Assembly: GCF_003261585.1 (NCBI RefSeq)
Contig: NZ_POVU01000007.1
Span: 62,001 to 126,000 of the forward strand
Length of the DNA: 64,000 bases
Direction: 5' to 3'
Origin: Acinetobacter sp. MB5
Lineage (GTDB): Bacteria > Pseudomonadota > Gammaproteobacteria > Pseudomonadales > Moraxellaceae
Shown here one piece after another: positions 36,744-46,209 of the stretch (position 1 is the first letter of the stretch; every line of letters begins with the position of its first letter). The position numbers were made by a program, and so were the translations under genes. The notes beneath the pieces were generated by a model. The model was not told where the DNA came from and did not search any database. It saw only the letters and a program-made list of their open reading frames with translations.

Positions 36744-37839
36744 GTGGAAATCAATCCGTATCTAAACCAATTAAAAGATTTAACTGATCGTAGTCAAACA
36801 CTACGGGGGTATCTTTGACTACGATCTGAAAAAAGAACGTTTAGAAGAAGTCCTACGTGAGCTTGAAGACCCAGCGATTTGGAATGATCAAAGCCGTGCG
36901 CAAGCCATGGCCAAAGAAAAAGGTGAGTTGGAAAACGTCTTGAATGTGCTAGACGGTTTAGCGACTCAACTTGAAGATGCTCAAGCGATGCTTGATTTGG
37001 CTGTAGAAGCCGATGACGAAGGTCTGCTAGAAGATGTTCAGGCTGAACTCACTGCTGCTGAAGAAGATTTGGCAAAACTTGAATTCCGCCGTATGTTCAG
37101 TAACCCAATGGATCCGAACCCATGCTATGTGGAGATTCAGGCGGGTTCTGGTGGTACAGAAGCACAAGACTGGGCTTCGATGTTGTTACGTATGTATATG
37201 CGCTGGATCGAACGTCACGGTTTTAAAGCTGAATTGATGGAAGAATCGGATGGCGATGTCGCAGGGATTAAATCTGCCACCATTCGTGTTGAAGGTGAAT
37301 ATGCTTACGGTTGGTTGCGTACTGAATCAGGCGTGCACCGTTTAGTGCGTAAGTCACCATTTGACTCGGGGAACCGTCGCCATACGTCTTTCTCTGCGGT
37401 GTTTGTTTCTCCTGAAGTGGATGACAACATCGAAATTGACATCAATCCATCCGATGTTCGTACCGATACTTACCGTGCTTCAGGTGCAGGTGGTCAGCAC
37501 ATTAACAAAACTGATTCTGCAGTACGTTTAACCCATACGCCAACAGGCATTGTGGTGGCGTGTCAGAACCAGCGTTCACAACATGCTAACCGTGACCACG
37601 CATGGAAACAGTTACGTGCGAAATTGTATGAACTGGAAATGAGTAAGCGTAACGAAGCTGCTCAAGCGCTTGAAGATTCAAAATCGGATATCGGTTGGGG
37701 GAGCCAGATTCGTTCATACGTTTTGGATGACTCACGCATTAAAGACTTGCGTACAGGCGTTGAAAACTCAAATACGGGTGCAGTACTGGATGGTGATCTG
37801 GACAAATTTATTGAAGCGAGCTTAAAGCAAGGTCTGTAA
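36744..37839 (+). CDS. prfB: Peptide chain release factor 2, programmed +1 frameshift
   Basis: A protein of 364 residues in two frames: GTG 36744 to the CTT at 36813-36815, then a +1 shift over the T of an in-frame TGA (36816-36818), resuming with GAC at 36817. RF2 reads UAA and UGA. The first zone encodes 24 residues ending TLRGYL, continued as [11 protein letters not shown]. The stop-recognition tripeptide is SPF in [13 protein letters not shown] and the catalytic GGQ lies in [11 protein letters not shown]. The frameshift autoregulates RF2 level. Confidence 0.96.
36803..36819 (+). promoter_or_regulatory. prfB frameshift site
   Basis: CGGGGGTATCTTTGAC has the slippery CTT, the in-frame TGA followed by C, and a GGGGGT Shine-Dalgarno-like element three bases before the CTT. 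E. coli has AGGGGGT; here the first base is C. Low RF2 makes ribosomes slip and complete RF2. Confidence 0.93.
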
Positions 37840-37861
37840 TTTCTGCTTAAAAGCATCTCTG

Positions 37862-37899
37862 AAAAGCCAATGTGAAGTCATTTGCATTGGCTTTTTTGT
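37862..37899 (+). terminator. Terminator of prfB
   Basis: An AAAGCCAATG / CATTGGCTTT stem with a 12-nt loop and a T-run begins 23 bp after the stop. Confidence 0.8.
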
Positions 37900-37972
37900 T
37901 GCAGATGAACGCTGTTCTTTTAAAATTTTTTACGCATAATAGGCACACATTTTTTCTGATTTTAAGATTTGG

Positions 37973-39271
37973 ATGACCCAAGCGATTTCAACTTTGAAAA
38001 CTCCATTTTGGTACAACTGGCTGTTGGCAGGTATCAAACCCTTGTACCGCTGGCGTTTAAACAAACGCTCAGGGCATCTTGCCGATTTTCAAAATGAAAT
38101 CACTGAACGCTTTGGCCCTTTTCAAACACCCAGAAATACTCAGGTGATCTGGTTTCATGCGGTGTCAGTTGGCGAGACCAATGCGGCCCATCCTCTGATT
38201 GAACATTATTTACAGCAAGGTCAGGCTGTCCTAGTCACCAATACCACGCGCACAGGGCAGGCACGGGCAAAGTCGTTATTTGAACAGCGCTATCCAAACC
38301 TTTTTCAAGCGGTCTTTTTACCTGTCGATCAGCAATATTTGGTCAATGCCTTTATTGATCGCTATCAACCAAAAATTTTATTGTTGATGGAAACCGAGCT
38401 GTGGCCAAATCTGTTGCAATGTGTGGCAGAGCACAATATTCCTCAGCTTTTACTGAATGCCCGATTGTCTGAGAAATCAGCCAAAGGCTATGCCAAATTT
38501 AAGCGTTTAACTTCTCCGATGCTGAGTCAGTTGAGCTGGATTGCTGCTCAAGATCAGGCGACTTTGCAGCGATTTGCCAGTTTGGGTAAATCAACCACAT
38601 CAATGAGTGTGGTGGGGAATGTTAAATTTGATATTACTGCGCCTGATTGGGTGGCGGCACAGGCTGAACAGTTGCATCTAGATTGGCAACTGACACAGCG
38701 TAAAGTGATGGTACTTGCCAGTACCCATGCGCCTGAAGAACAACAACTTCTCACTGAACTCAAAGCAGCTTTGCAAGCTGATCCAAGCCTATTGTGTATC
38801 GTGGTGCCGCGCCACCCTGAACGTTTTGATGAAGTATTCCAAGTGACTGAGCAACTCGGTTTGAATGTGAAGCGCCGTAGCTTGCAACAAGCCGTAGATG
38901 CCAATACCCAAGTGTATTTGGCTGACAGTATGGGTGAATTATGGCTTTGGTATGCCTTGAGCCAAGTGGCCTATGTTGGGGGTTCTTTGAATGAACCAGG
39001 TGGTGGGCACAATATCTTGGAACCTGTAGCGCTAGGTGTCGTAACGGTCTTGGGAAAAAACTATTTTAATTTCCAACAGATTGTCGATGAGTTCGTGCAC
39101 AACGCAGCGGTTGACGTGGTACAGGATGCTCAGCAAGCTTGCCAGAGATTCACTGAGTTACTGAGCAGTGCAGAGCAGCGTCAACAGATGGTGCAACGAG
39201 CCACCACCATTTTGCAGAAGAACCAAGGTTCACTTCTGCGTCATACTCAACTGATTGATCGGTTTTTATAA
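37973..39271 (+). CDS. waaA: 3-deoxy-D-manno-octulosonic acid (Kdo) transferase
   Basis: A protein of 432 residues of GT30. It transfers Kdo from CMP-Kdo to lipid IVA at the inner membrane. An N-terminal membrane anchor (about 10-30) is followed by the N-domain with IWFHAVSVGETNA, LMETELWPNLL and LLNARLSEKS. The C-domain has STHAPEEQ, PRHPERFDEV, and GGSLNEPGGGHNILEP for CMP-Kdo binding. Whether it adds one or two Kdo residues cannot be read. rsmE follows by 5 bp. Confidence 0.95.
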   Translation: MTQAISTLKTPFWYNWLLAGIKPLYRWRLNKRSGHLADFQNEITERFGPFQTPRNTQVIWFHAVSVGETNAAHPLIEHYLQQGQAVLVTNTTRTGQARAKSLFEQRYPNLFQAVFLPVDQQYLVNAFIDRYQPKILLLMETELWPNLLQCVAEHNIPQLLLNARLSEKSAKGYAKFKRLTSPMLSQLSWIAAQDQATLQRFASLGKSTTSMSVVGNVKFDITAPDWVAAQAEQLHLDWQLTQRKVMVLASTHAPEEQQLLTELKAALQADPSLLCIVVPRHPERFDEVFQVTEQLGLNVKRRSLQQAVDANTQVYLADSMGELWLWYALSQVAYVGGSLNEPGGGHNILEPVALGVVTVLGKNYFNFQQIVDEFVHNAAVDVVQDAQQACQRFTELLSSAEQRQQMVQRATTILQKNQGSLLRHTQLIDRFL

Positions 39272-39276
39272 CACTC

Positions 39277-39981
39277 ATGAATCTCGTTTTATTGTCAGAA
39301 CAACCCGAACAAGCACTTTGGGGAATTCGAGAACCGCGCCAATTGCAGCATTTACAGCAGCATCTTGACCTTAAAGTCGGTGACCAGCTTAAGGTCGGCA
39401 TTCGACAAGGCAAACGTTATCTGACTGAGGTTCAGGCGATAACCCCAGAGCAGGTGCTGGTTAAACCGATTCAGGAATTGACTATTCCTGAAAAATTACC
39501 TGTAACCTTGATTGTGGCTTTACCTCGTCCCAAAGTTTTACGCCGTCTGGTCATGGACAGTGTGACTTTGGGGGTAGAAAAATTAGTGCTGATTCATAGC
39601 TATCGGGTCGATAAAAGCTACTGGCAAAGCCCGTTTCTACAACAGCTCAATGATTATGTGACCTTAGGTTTAGAACAGGCAGGCGATACTATTGCCCCCA
39701 AAATAGACATGTATCGTCGTTTTAAACCTTTTGTGGAAGATGTTTTGTCAGAGTGGACGACACCTGAAAGCCCAAGTTTCGTGGCACATCCTTATGCAGA
39801 GCAAGGTCTGCCTGCTGTGAAAACCGCACATTGCCAAATCTTGATTGGCCCTGAAGGTGGTTTTATTCCCTATGAAGTCGAATTGCTTGAAAAAAACGGC
39901 TGCCAAAGTTTTAGCTTGGGCAACCGTATTTTAAGAACTGAAACAGCAATTCCGTATGTCTTAGGAAGTTTATTTCGCTAA
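39277..39981 (+). CDS. rsmE: 16S rRNA (uracil1498-N3)-methyltransferase
   Basis: A protein of 234 residues of the SPOUT superfamily. It methylates U1498 of 16S rRNA. The N-terminal PUA-like domain contains VGDQLKVGIRQGKRYL; the SPOUT knot has LIGPEGGFIPYEVELL and LGNRILRTETAIPYVL. It is cotranscribed with waaA. Its 3' end overlaps the convergent MscS gene by 12 bp. Confidence 0.95.
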   Translation: MNLVLLSEQPEQALWGIREPRQLQHLQQHLDLKVGDQLKVGIRQGKRYLTEVQAITPEQVLVKPIQELTIPEKLPVTLIVALPRPKVLRRLVMDSVTLGVEKLVLIHSYRVDKSYWQSPFLQQLNDYVTLGLEQAGDTIAPKIDMYRRFKPFVEDVLSEWTTPESPSFVAHPYAEQGLPAVKTAHCQILIGPEGGFIPYEVELLEKNGCQSFSLGNRILRTETAIPYVLGSLFR

Positions 39982-40953
39982 AGGATCCATCGCTGTTGCA
40001 TCATTTGAGACTTTAATTTCACGAATCGGGTAGGGAATCGAAATGCCTTGTTCGTTAAACGCAATCATGACCTGTTCCTGAATTTCACTGGTCGATGCTG
40101 CAATACTGGTTTCTGTGGTGTCAATCCACCAGCGAACAGTGAGATTGACTGAGAAATCGGCCAAAGCAGTCACATTCACTGAGAAGTCTGGATGGCTGAG
40201 CACATTACGGTTTTCATCCAAGATTTTGAGAATCTGTTCTTTGGCTTTGGTGACATCATCATCATAACCAATACCCACCACAAACTCACAGCGGCGACGT
40301 TGATAGGCGGTATTGACCGTAATCGCGCTGGTGTAGACGGTTGCATTTGGAATCACAATACGACGACCATCATACGAACAAAGGAACGTTGCACGGATTT
40401 GGATATCTTCAACAGTTCCTTCTAAACCATTACAGACAATCGCATCGCCAATACGGAATGGTTCGCTGAGCAAGATCAGAAGACCTGAAAGTAAGTTCTG
40501 GAAAATATCTTTAAATGCAAAACCAATCGCAACAGAGCCAATACCCAGAGCACTCATGAGTTGGCCTGGCGTGAAGCCTGGAATCGCAATCACCAGTGCA
40601 ATCAGGAAGCCAAAGAATAAAATGGTCGATGTTCCCACTCGGTTGAGTACCAACACCAAATTCTGACGGGTATAAGAACGATTTTCTAAGGTTTTACGAA
40701 CAAAAAACTTAAATAATTTGGTGAGCAACCAAAAAATGATAAACACCACAATCGCAATACAGATATAAGGAACACGGCTCCAGAAACTGTCGATAATCTT
40801 GTCAATCGTGGTGTAGGCATCGTGGTACTTACTACTATGCTCAAGCACAGTTTGCGTGGTTTTTTTGCCTGCTTCTTGCAAAAGATGCGTTGTATCTTGC
40901 GCCACGTTTTGTATGGTTGAGGATTGATTCTCTGCCACGTATATTTGTCCCAA
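39970..40953 (-). CDS. mscS: Small-conductance mechanosensitive channel (MscS family)
   Basis: A protein of 327 residues. A cytoplasmic-looking N-terminal stretch of about 50 residues precedes three membrane spans (about 57-85, 105-130, 135-160). The third carries the Gly/Ala-rich pore helix SALGIGSVAIGFAFKDIFQN, followed by GLLILLSEPFRIGDAIVCNG and the beta domain (GTVEDIQIRAT). The C-domain ends IPYPIREIKV. It opens under membrane tension to release solutes in osmotic downshock. The symbol marks the family, as several paralogues are usual. Confidence 0.88.
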   Translation of the reverse strand: MGQIYVAENQSSTIQNVAQDTTHLLQEAGKKTTQTVLEHSSKYHDAYTTIDKIIDSFWSRVPYICIAIVVFIIFWLLTKLFKFFVRKTLENRSYTRQNLVLVLNRVGTSTILFFGFLIALVIAIPGFTPGQLMSALGIGSVAIGFAFKDIFQNLLSGLLILLSEPFRIGDAIVCNGLEGTVEDIQIRATFLCSYDGRRIVIPNATVYTSAITVNTAYQRRRCEFVVGIGYDDDVTKAKEQILKILDENRNVLSHPDFSVNVTALADFSVNLTVRWWIDTTETSIAASTSEIQEQVMIAFNEQGISIPYPIREIKVSNDATAMDPLAK

Positions 40954-41016
40954 ACTTAAAAACGCTATATTTTGCCTGAAAAAACAGAAAGTTTAGTAAA
41001 AAATCGTAGAGCAATT

Positions 41017-41598
41017 TTAGAAATAATGCATGCCTTGACGCATCATTTGATGTGGGCTCTCTAATTCACCTGTTCCCATCATGTACGAAATACGCATGCT
41101 GCTACTGGCTAAGCTGATGAGAAATAGCACAATGATGAGCCATGCACACAGTTTTTCCCAAGCGGATGTTCGGTGTGGTGAACCGTAGTTATTGGCATGA
41201 CTTGAGCCTGGTGCCAAGAGCAGATAAATAACAAAAAATAAATTAATCATGGGAATGAGCAGTAACAAACTCATCCAACCGCTCTGATTCAGGTCATGTA
41301 AGCGCTGAATCATGAAAATGGTCATCAGATAGCTATAAATCAAGAGCGCCAGAAGCCCGCCAAACAGCATGAAAAACGGGTGCCCTGACAAGTGGGATGT
41401 GCGTAGCATCATGCTATCCCAGTTGATTAAATGCATGCTTTGGACAGTCAAGGAAACAATCCCGACAAAAAGAAAATGCAGTAAGCCTGAACGGGCAATA
41501 TAACTGAGTCGACCCAGTCGATTGTCACAGGAAAATAGAGAGCGGGATGATTGATCCTGTCCTTTTCCAAAAAACGAAGCTGAATTTTGAGATGGCAT
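41017..41598 (-). CDS. DUF805 membrane protein
   Basis: A protein of 193 residues from the ATG at 41598. DUF805 features are GRLSYIARSGLLHFL, RLHDLNQSGWMSLLLLIPMI and LLLAPGSSHANNYG. Four membrane spans are likely, with an N-terminal hydrophilic segment of about 40 residues. The C-terminus is rich in Met and His (SPHQMMRQGMHYF). DUF805 proteins have no agreed function. It lies between the MscS gene and the divergent acs gene. Confidence 0.82.
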   Translation of the reverse strand: MPSQNSASFFGKGQDQSSRSLFSCDNRLGRLSYIARSGLLHFLFVGIVSLTVQSMHLINWDSMMLRTSHLSGHPFFMLFGGLLALLIYSYLMTIFMIQRLHDLNQSGWMSLLLLIPMINLFFVIYLLLAPGSSHANNYGSPHRTSAWEKLCAWLIIVLFLISLASSSMRISYMMGTGELESPHQMMRQGMHYF

Positions 41599-41762
41599 AT
41601 GGATCCCCAAGAATATAGTGCTTGTACAAAAAGTATACGATACAAACATGCCCTGTGTTGAATTATTGTACTTAAATAACCTGTGTATTGGAAAAAATAA
41701 CAAACAAAAACAACACGCATTTCATGATGAAACTGCGCTCACCCGATCAAGGAAGTCAGTCT

Positions 41763-43712
41763 ATGCAAGAACTCTATCCTGTTCCTGAGGAATTCAAACA
41801 AACTGCGCGCACTTTGGAGCATGAGTACTTCCAGCGCTATCAGCAATCTATTGAAGATCCAGATCGGTTTTGGGCTGAACAGGCCCGTGCAATTGACTGG
41901 ATGACGCCATTTACCAAAGTGAAAGATACCAGTTATGACCCTGAAAATTTTAAAATCCAGTGGTTTGCAGATGGTCAGCTCAATGTCTGTGTGAATTGTC
42001 TGGATCGGCATTTAAAAGAACACCCGCATAAACCCGCAATTATATGGGAGGGGGATCATCCTTCCAGACACAAAATTATTTCTTATAAAGAACTGTATGC
42101 GGAAGTCTGCCGCTTTGCGAATGCCTTGAGAAAATATGGAATTCGTAAGGGGGACCGTGTGATTTTATATATGCCAATGGTGAGTGAAGCCACGATTGCC
42201 ATGTTGGCCTGTGCTCGAATTGGTGCTGTTCACTGTGTCGTATTTGGGGGATTTTCACCTGATGCCTTGGCGAGCCGCATTGAAGACAGTCAGGCCAAAA
42301 TGATCATTACCGCCGACGCGGGGATGCGTGGTGGAAAGTTATTACCGCTCAAGCAAAATGTCGATCTGGCTTTGCAACAGCAGGGCACGGCAACGGTTGA
42401 GCATGTGGTTGTGGTGCATCGTACAGGCAATCCCATTGATTTTTTACCTAAACGGGATTTGTGGTATCACATGCTACAAATGGAGGTCGATGAAATTTGC
42501 CCGCCTGAACCGATGAATGCTGAAGATCCACTCTTCATTTTGTATACCTCGGGTTCAACAGGAAAACCGAAAGGGGTGTTGCATACCACTGGAGGCTATC
42601 TGGTTTATGCCGTGACGACCTTTAGAGAGGTTTTTGATTTAAAACAGGATGATATTTACTGGTGTACGGCCGATATCGGATGGATTACAGGACATTCCTA
42701 TGCGGTATATGCACCTTTAGCCACAGGTACAACCACCTTAATGTTTGAGGGAATTCCGCAATACCCAACATGGGCACGCGTTGGACATATCATTGATAAG
42801 CATAAAGTGACGATTCTTTATACAGCGCCAACGGCAATTCGCGCCATGATGCGTGAAGGTGATGCTTATGTTCGGGAGAGTAACCGCAGCACTTTACGTT
42901 TATTGGCAACCGCAGGTGAACCGATTAACCCTGAAGCATGGCACTGGTTTTATGATGTTGTGGGCGAAGGGCGCTGTCCAATTTTGGATACGTGGTGGCA
43001 AACTGAAACAGGCGGCATGATGATTACCCCTTTGCCTGGGGCAACAGCCTTGAAACCAGGTTCAGCAACTCGCCCATTCTATGGTATTCAGCCAGCCTTG
43101 GTCGATACAGAAGGCCATGAAATTGAGGGTGCTGGCGAAGGTAACTTAGTCATTAAAGATGCTTGGCCAGGGCAAATGCGCAGTATTTGGGGAGACCCAA
43201 AACGCTTTATTGAAGCCTATTTCTCAACTTATCCAGGCTGTTATTTTACAGGGGATGGCGCACGCCGAGATGCCGATGGCTATTACTGGATTACAGGTCG
43301 GGTCGATGATGTTTTGAATATTTCAGGACACCGTTTAGGCACTGCCGAAATTGAAAGTGCACTCGTGGCGCATGAAGCTGTTGCAGAAGCGGCTGTGGTT
43401 GGTATTCCACATGATATTAAAGGACAGGGAATTTGTGCTTTTGTGACCTTGCAGGCAGATCATGTCGAATCTGAGGAGTTGCGTGAGGCATTGGTGAAAT
43501 GGGTGCGCAAAGTTTTAGGCCCGATTGCAACACCAGATGTGATTTATTGGGCTGCGGCGCTCCCGAAAACCCGCTCAGGAAAAATTATGCGGCGGATCTT
43601 ACGCAAAATTGTTACGGGGGAATTGGAGAGTTTGGGAGATACTTCAACACTGGCGGAACCTCAGGTTGTGGAGCAATTGATCGTGACTGTGACAGGAAAA
43701 GCTGAAAAATAG
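41763..43712 (+). CDS. acs: Acetyl-CoA synthetase
   Basis: A protein of 649 residues from the ATG of [11 protein letters not shown] at 41763, which has AAGGAAG at ideal distance; the frame extends 25 codons further without support. It makes acetyl-CoA from acetate, CoA and ATP via acetyl-AMP. Motifs are [35 protein letters not shown] and the acetylation-regulated Lys in [10 protein letters not shown] near the C-terminus. The neighbours crbR, crbS and actP form an acetate regulon. Confidence 0.96.
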   Translation: MQELYPVPEEFKQTARTLEHEYFQRYQQSIEDPDRFWAEQARAIDWMTPFTKVKDTSYDPENFKIQWFADGQLNVCVNCLDRHLKEHPHKPAIIWEGDHPSRHKIISYKELYAEVCRFANALRKYGIRKGDRVILYMPMVSEATIAMLACARIGAVHCVVFGGFSPDALASRIEDSQAKMIITADAGMRGGKLLPLKQNVDLALQQQGTATVEHVVVVHRTGNPIDFLPKRDLWYHMLQMEVDEICPPEPMNAEDPLFILYTSGSTGKPKGVLHTTGGYLVYAVTTFREVFDLKQDDIYWCTADIGWITGHSYAVYAPLATGTTTLMFEGIPQYPTWARVGHIIDKHKVTILYTAPTAIRAMMREGDAYVRESNRSTLRLLATAGEPINPEAWHWFYDVVGEGRCPILDTWWQTETGGMMITPLPGATALKPGSATRPFYGIQPALVDTEGHEIEGAGEGNLVIKDAWPGQMRSIWGDPKRFIEAYFSTYPGCYFTGDGARRDADGYYWITGRVDDVLNISGHRLGTAEIESALVAHEAVAEAAVVGIPHDIKGQGICAFVTLQADHVESEELREALVKWVRKVLGPIATPDVIYWAAALPKTRSGKIMRRILRKIVTGELESLGDTSTLAEPQVVEQLIVTVTGKAEK

Positions 43713-44072
43713 CTTGTTTTTTGCTCAAAATAATGAATATAGCTTAAATAAATGTCACTTCAGGGTGGCATTTAATCCAACTCATTTCATTTAAATAATA
43801 TTGAATGTTTTCACTTTAGGTTTCTGTGGTTTATTAACATCTTTTTGATTTATCTATAGAAATGCAGTATGTTAGTGATAAGCTCAAGAGAAAAATTGGG
43901 CAAAACTGAAATTAAAATCTGGACATTGGTTTTTAGAGCTGATGGTAAAAAATGCAGAAAACTATCGGATAACGCAACAAAGTTGGCAAAAATTCGGTAA
44001 TATTTGTATACATAGATAAAGTCGTAGCACAGATAGGAATGCTAGGCTACGCCAAATACAGCCAAATCGCTT
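43713..44072. other. Intergenic region between acs and crbR
   Basis: This is 360 bp without a gene. A weak hairpin at 43750-43773 (AAATGTCAC / GTGGCATTT) may end acs transcripts, though no T-run follows. The second half is AT-rich and should contain the crbR promoter. Confidence 0.5.
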
Positions 44073-44723
44073 ATGAATATATTAATCGTTGATGATCATC
44101 CTCTGTTTCGTCACGCACTGATTCAAGCAGTGCGTTATAGCTTTCCACAAGCGCAAATTCATGAAACAGCAGCAGTAAACGAATTTTACGAACGCCTTGA
44201 AAATGGAACTGAGCCTGATCTGGTCTTGTTGGACTTGAACTTGCCTGGCGCTTCGGGTTTTTCGGCTTTGGTGCATGTCCGTGCCCAATATCCTTCAATT
44301 CCGATTATTGTGGTTTCAGCCCATGAAGAAGCCAGCATTATTCAACGTGCGATCGCACATGGTGCTATGGGCTATATTCCTAAATCAGCGCATCCAAGCC
44401 ATATCGGTGAAGCGATTCGCCATGTGATGGAAGGGGAAATCTGGTTACCACCGAATTTACCAGCCAACATCAGTTTTGACCCTCGTGCGGCGGATGAAAC
44501 GGCATTGGCAGAACGGATTCAATCTTTGACCCCTCAACAGTTCCGTGTGTTGATGATGGTGGCTGAAGGCTTGTTGAACAAACAAATTGCTTATGAGCTA
44601 GATGTTTCGGAAGCGACAATTAAAGCGCACGTGACCGCAATTTTCAGAAAACTCGGTGTGCAAAACCGTACTCAGGCAGTACTTGCCATTAGTGCATTGA
44701 ATATTGATGAGAAAAAAATCTAA
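44073..44723 (+). CDS. crbR: LuxR-type response regulator of acetate utilisation
   Basis: A protein of 216 residues. The receiver domain covers 1-120 with the phosphorylated Asp54 in LVLLDLNLPGASG, the acidic DD at positions 7-8 and Lys in YIPKSA. A NarL/LuxR HTH covers 150-210 (LTPQQFRVLMMVAEGLLNKQIA). In Vibrio and Pseudomonas, CrbR-type regulators paired with the transporter-kinase CrbS turn on acs. Its place after acs, and a CrbS-like kinase 4 kb away, support that. The symbol is from context. Confidence 0.8.
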   Translation: MNILIVDDHPLFRHALIQAVRYSFPQAQIHETAAVNEFYERLENGTEPDLVLLDLNLPGASGFSALVHVRAQYPSIPIIVVSAHEEASIIQRAIAHGAMGYIPKSAHPSHIGEAIRHVMEGEIWLPPNLPANISFDPRAADETALAERIQSLTPQQFRVLMMVAEGLLNKQIAYELDVSEATIKAHVTAIFRKLGVQNRTQAVLAISALNIDEKKI

Positions 44724-44741
44724 GCTGCCGCTTGGATTAAT

Positions 44742-44792
44742 CAGCCCTTTTTATTTCTCCTGATTGGAAAAATAAAAAGGGCTGTTTTATTT
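44742..44792. terminator. Terminator between crbR and the convergent glycosyltransferase gene
   Basis: A perfect 14-bp CAGCCCTTTTTATT / AATAAAAAGGGCTG stem has a 15-nt loop and a T-rich tail on the plus strand. Confidence 0.8.
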
Positions 44793-44822
44793 TTAAAAGG
44801 TCATTTTAAATACGAACTTTAC

Positions 44823-46208
44823 TTAAAATTTAACCCGTTTCATTTCACCCCAGCTTAAAGGGGATTTTTTTAAATATTTGATTGATCCAACCAGTCTCCA
44901 GTAAGAATGAATATATCTAAACCAGAGATTCTCTAAGATACAGGCGATAAATAATTGCAGGATATCTTTTGATTTATAGTGATTGAAAAAGGCCACTTCG
45001 ATCAGAATTGCACCTAAAGAGAGAACTAGACCAAACGAAAATGCCAGTAAATAGAAGTAAAGACAGGAATTCCAGTCGATATAACCCAAAAGTGCAAAAA
45101 CCAAGAGACTCACGTAGCCCAAGAGTTCAATGAATGGGCCCCATGCTTCCACTAAAATAAAGAAAGGGAACGTATAGAACCCAAGTAAACCGCTGCGAGG
45201 TTTAAATAACAGACTTTTTGAACTCCAGAGACTTTCTAATAATCCCTTTTGCCATCTTTTTCTTTGTGAACCCAAAATTTTCAGATTATTTGGACATTGT
45301 GTCCAACATACAGCATTGGGAACAAAGGCAATATTAACCTTCGTATTATTTTTCAGTGCATATTCCCGTAACTTTAAAACCAATTCCATATCTTCACCGA
45401 CCGTCTTGTGATTATAGCCACCCACTTCAAAGACGGCGGATTTGGAAAATAGCCCAAAAGCACCAGAAATAATCATGACACTATTAATCGCAACCCAGCC
45501 CATACGACCATTTAAATAAGCCCGTAGATATTCAACAACTTGAATCTTTTCGAGCCAAGTTTTCGGCATGCCAATATGTTTGACTTTGCCATCAACAATT
45601 TCACAGCCATTGGCAATACGAATAATGCCGCCGCTGGCTACAGTATTATTTTCCAAGGAAAAGGGTTGAACCAGTTTGTGTAATGCTTCTGAATCTAGTA
45701 CCGAGTCAGCATCAATCGCACAAAATAACGGATAACTACTGATGTTAATTCCGCAGTTTAAGGCATCAGCTTTACCGCCATTCTCTTTAAAAACAACCTT
45801 GAGTCGTTTGTCTTTCAAGGAAATATAGTTGTTTTTAATCGGTTTATGATTGAGCCTGAGTCTTGGAACTTCTAGATTTGGGATAAGATTATAAGCTTCA
45901 ATCAGCACTTCTAAGGTTTTGTCCTTTGGGCCATCACAAACCACAATCACTTCAAATTCTGAATAATTCAGATTGAGTAGGGAATGGACAGATTCAACAA
46001 TCGTGAGTTCTTCATTGTAGGCAGGAGAAATAATGCTGATTGGAATGTCAAAAACATCAAATTTAGTAAACCAGACATCATGCAGATTCGATTTAAGAAT
46101 CTTACTAATACTAAAAAAACCTAAAATATTGAGAAAGAAATAACTCAAATTTACAAAAACAAAATACAGAAAGAAAATAAATTCCCAAGCATAAATAAGT
46201 TCTTTCAT
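44823..46208 (-). CDS. Processive GT2 glycosyltransferase, membrane-bound
   Basis: A protein of 461 residues from the ATG at 46208, one base after the stop of the upstream gene. One membrane span lies at 5-35; the GT2 domain covers about 45-280; at least three spans follow from about 325. The catalytic set of processive synthases is visible: PAYNEELTIVES, VVCDGPKD, the DxD in AIDADSVLD, GEDMELVLKL and QRKRWQKG. These features match hyaluronan/PgaC/cellulose-type synthases that polymerise and export a chain. The sugar is unknown. The gene is AT-rich and third in a coupled operon. Confidence 0.85.
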   Translation of the reverse strand: MKELIYAWEFIFFLYFVFVNLSYFFLNILGFFSISKILKSNLHDVWFTKFDVFDIPISIISPAYNEELTIVESVHSLLNLNYSEFEVIVVCDGPKDKTLEVLIEAYNLIPNLEVPRLRLNHKPIKNNYISLKDKRLKVVFKENGGKADALNCGINISSYPLFCAIDADSVLDSEALHKLVQPFSLENNTVASGGIIRIANGCEIVDGKVKHIGMPKTWLEKIQVVEYLRAYLNGRMGWVAINSVMIISGAFGLFSKSAVFEVGGYNHKTVGEDMELVLKLREYALKNNTKVNIAFVPNAVCWTQCPNNLKILGSQRKRWQKGLLESLWSSKSLLFKPRSGLLGFYTFPFFILVEAWGPFIELLGYVSLLVFALLGYIDWNSCLYFYLLAFSFGLVLSLGAILIEVAFFNHYKSKDILQLFIACILENLWFRYIHSYWRLVGSIKYLKKSPLSWGEMKRVKF

Positions 46209-46209
46209 G

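Noticed and set aside
36744..36818. prfB as a frameshifted pseudogene
   Set aside because: The stop falls exactly at the conserved CTT-TGA-C recoding site with an upstream GGGGGT, so this is programmed frameshifting.
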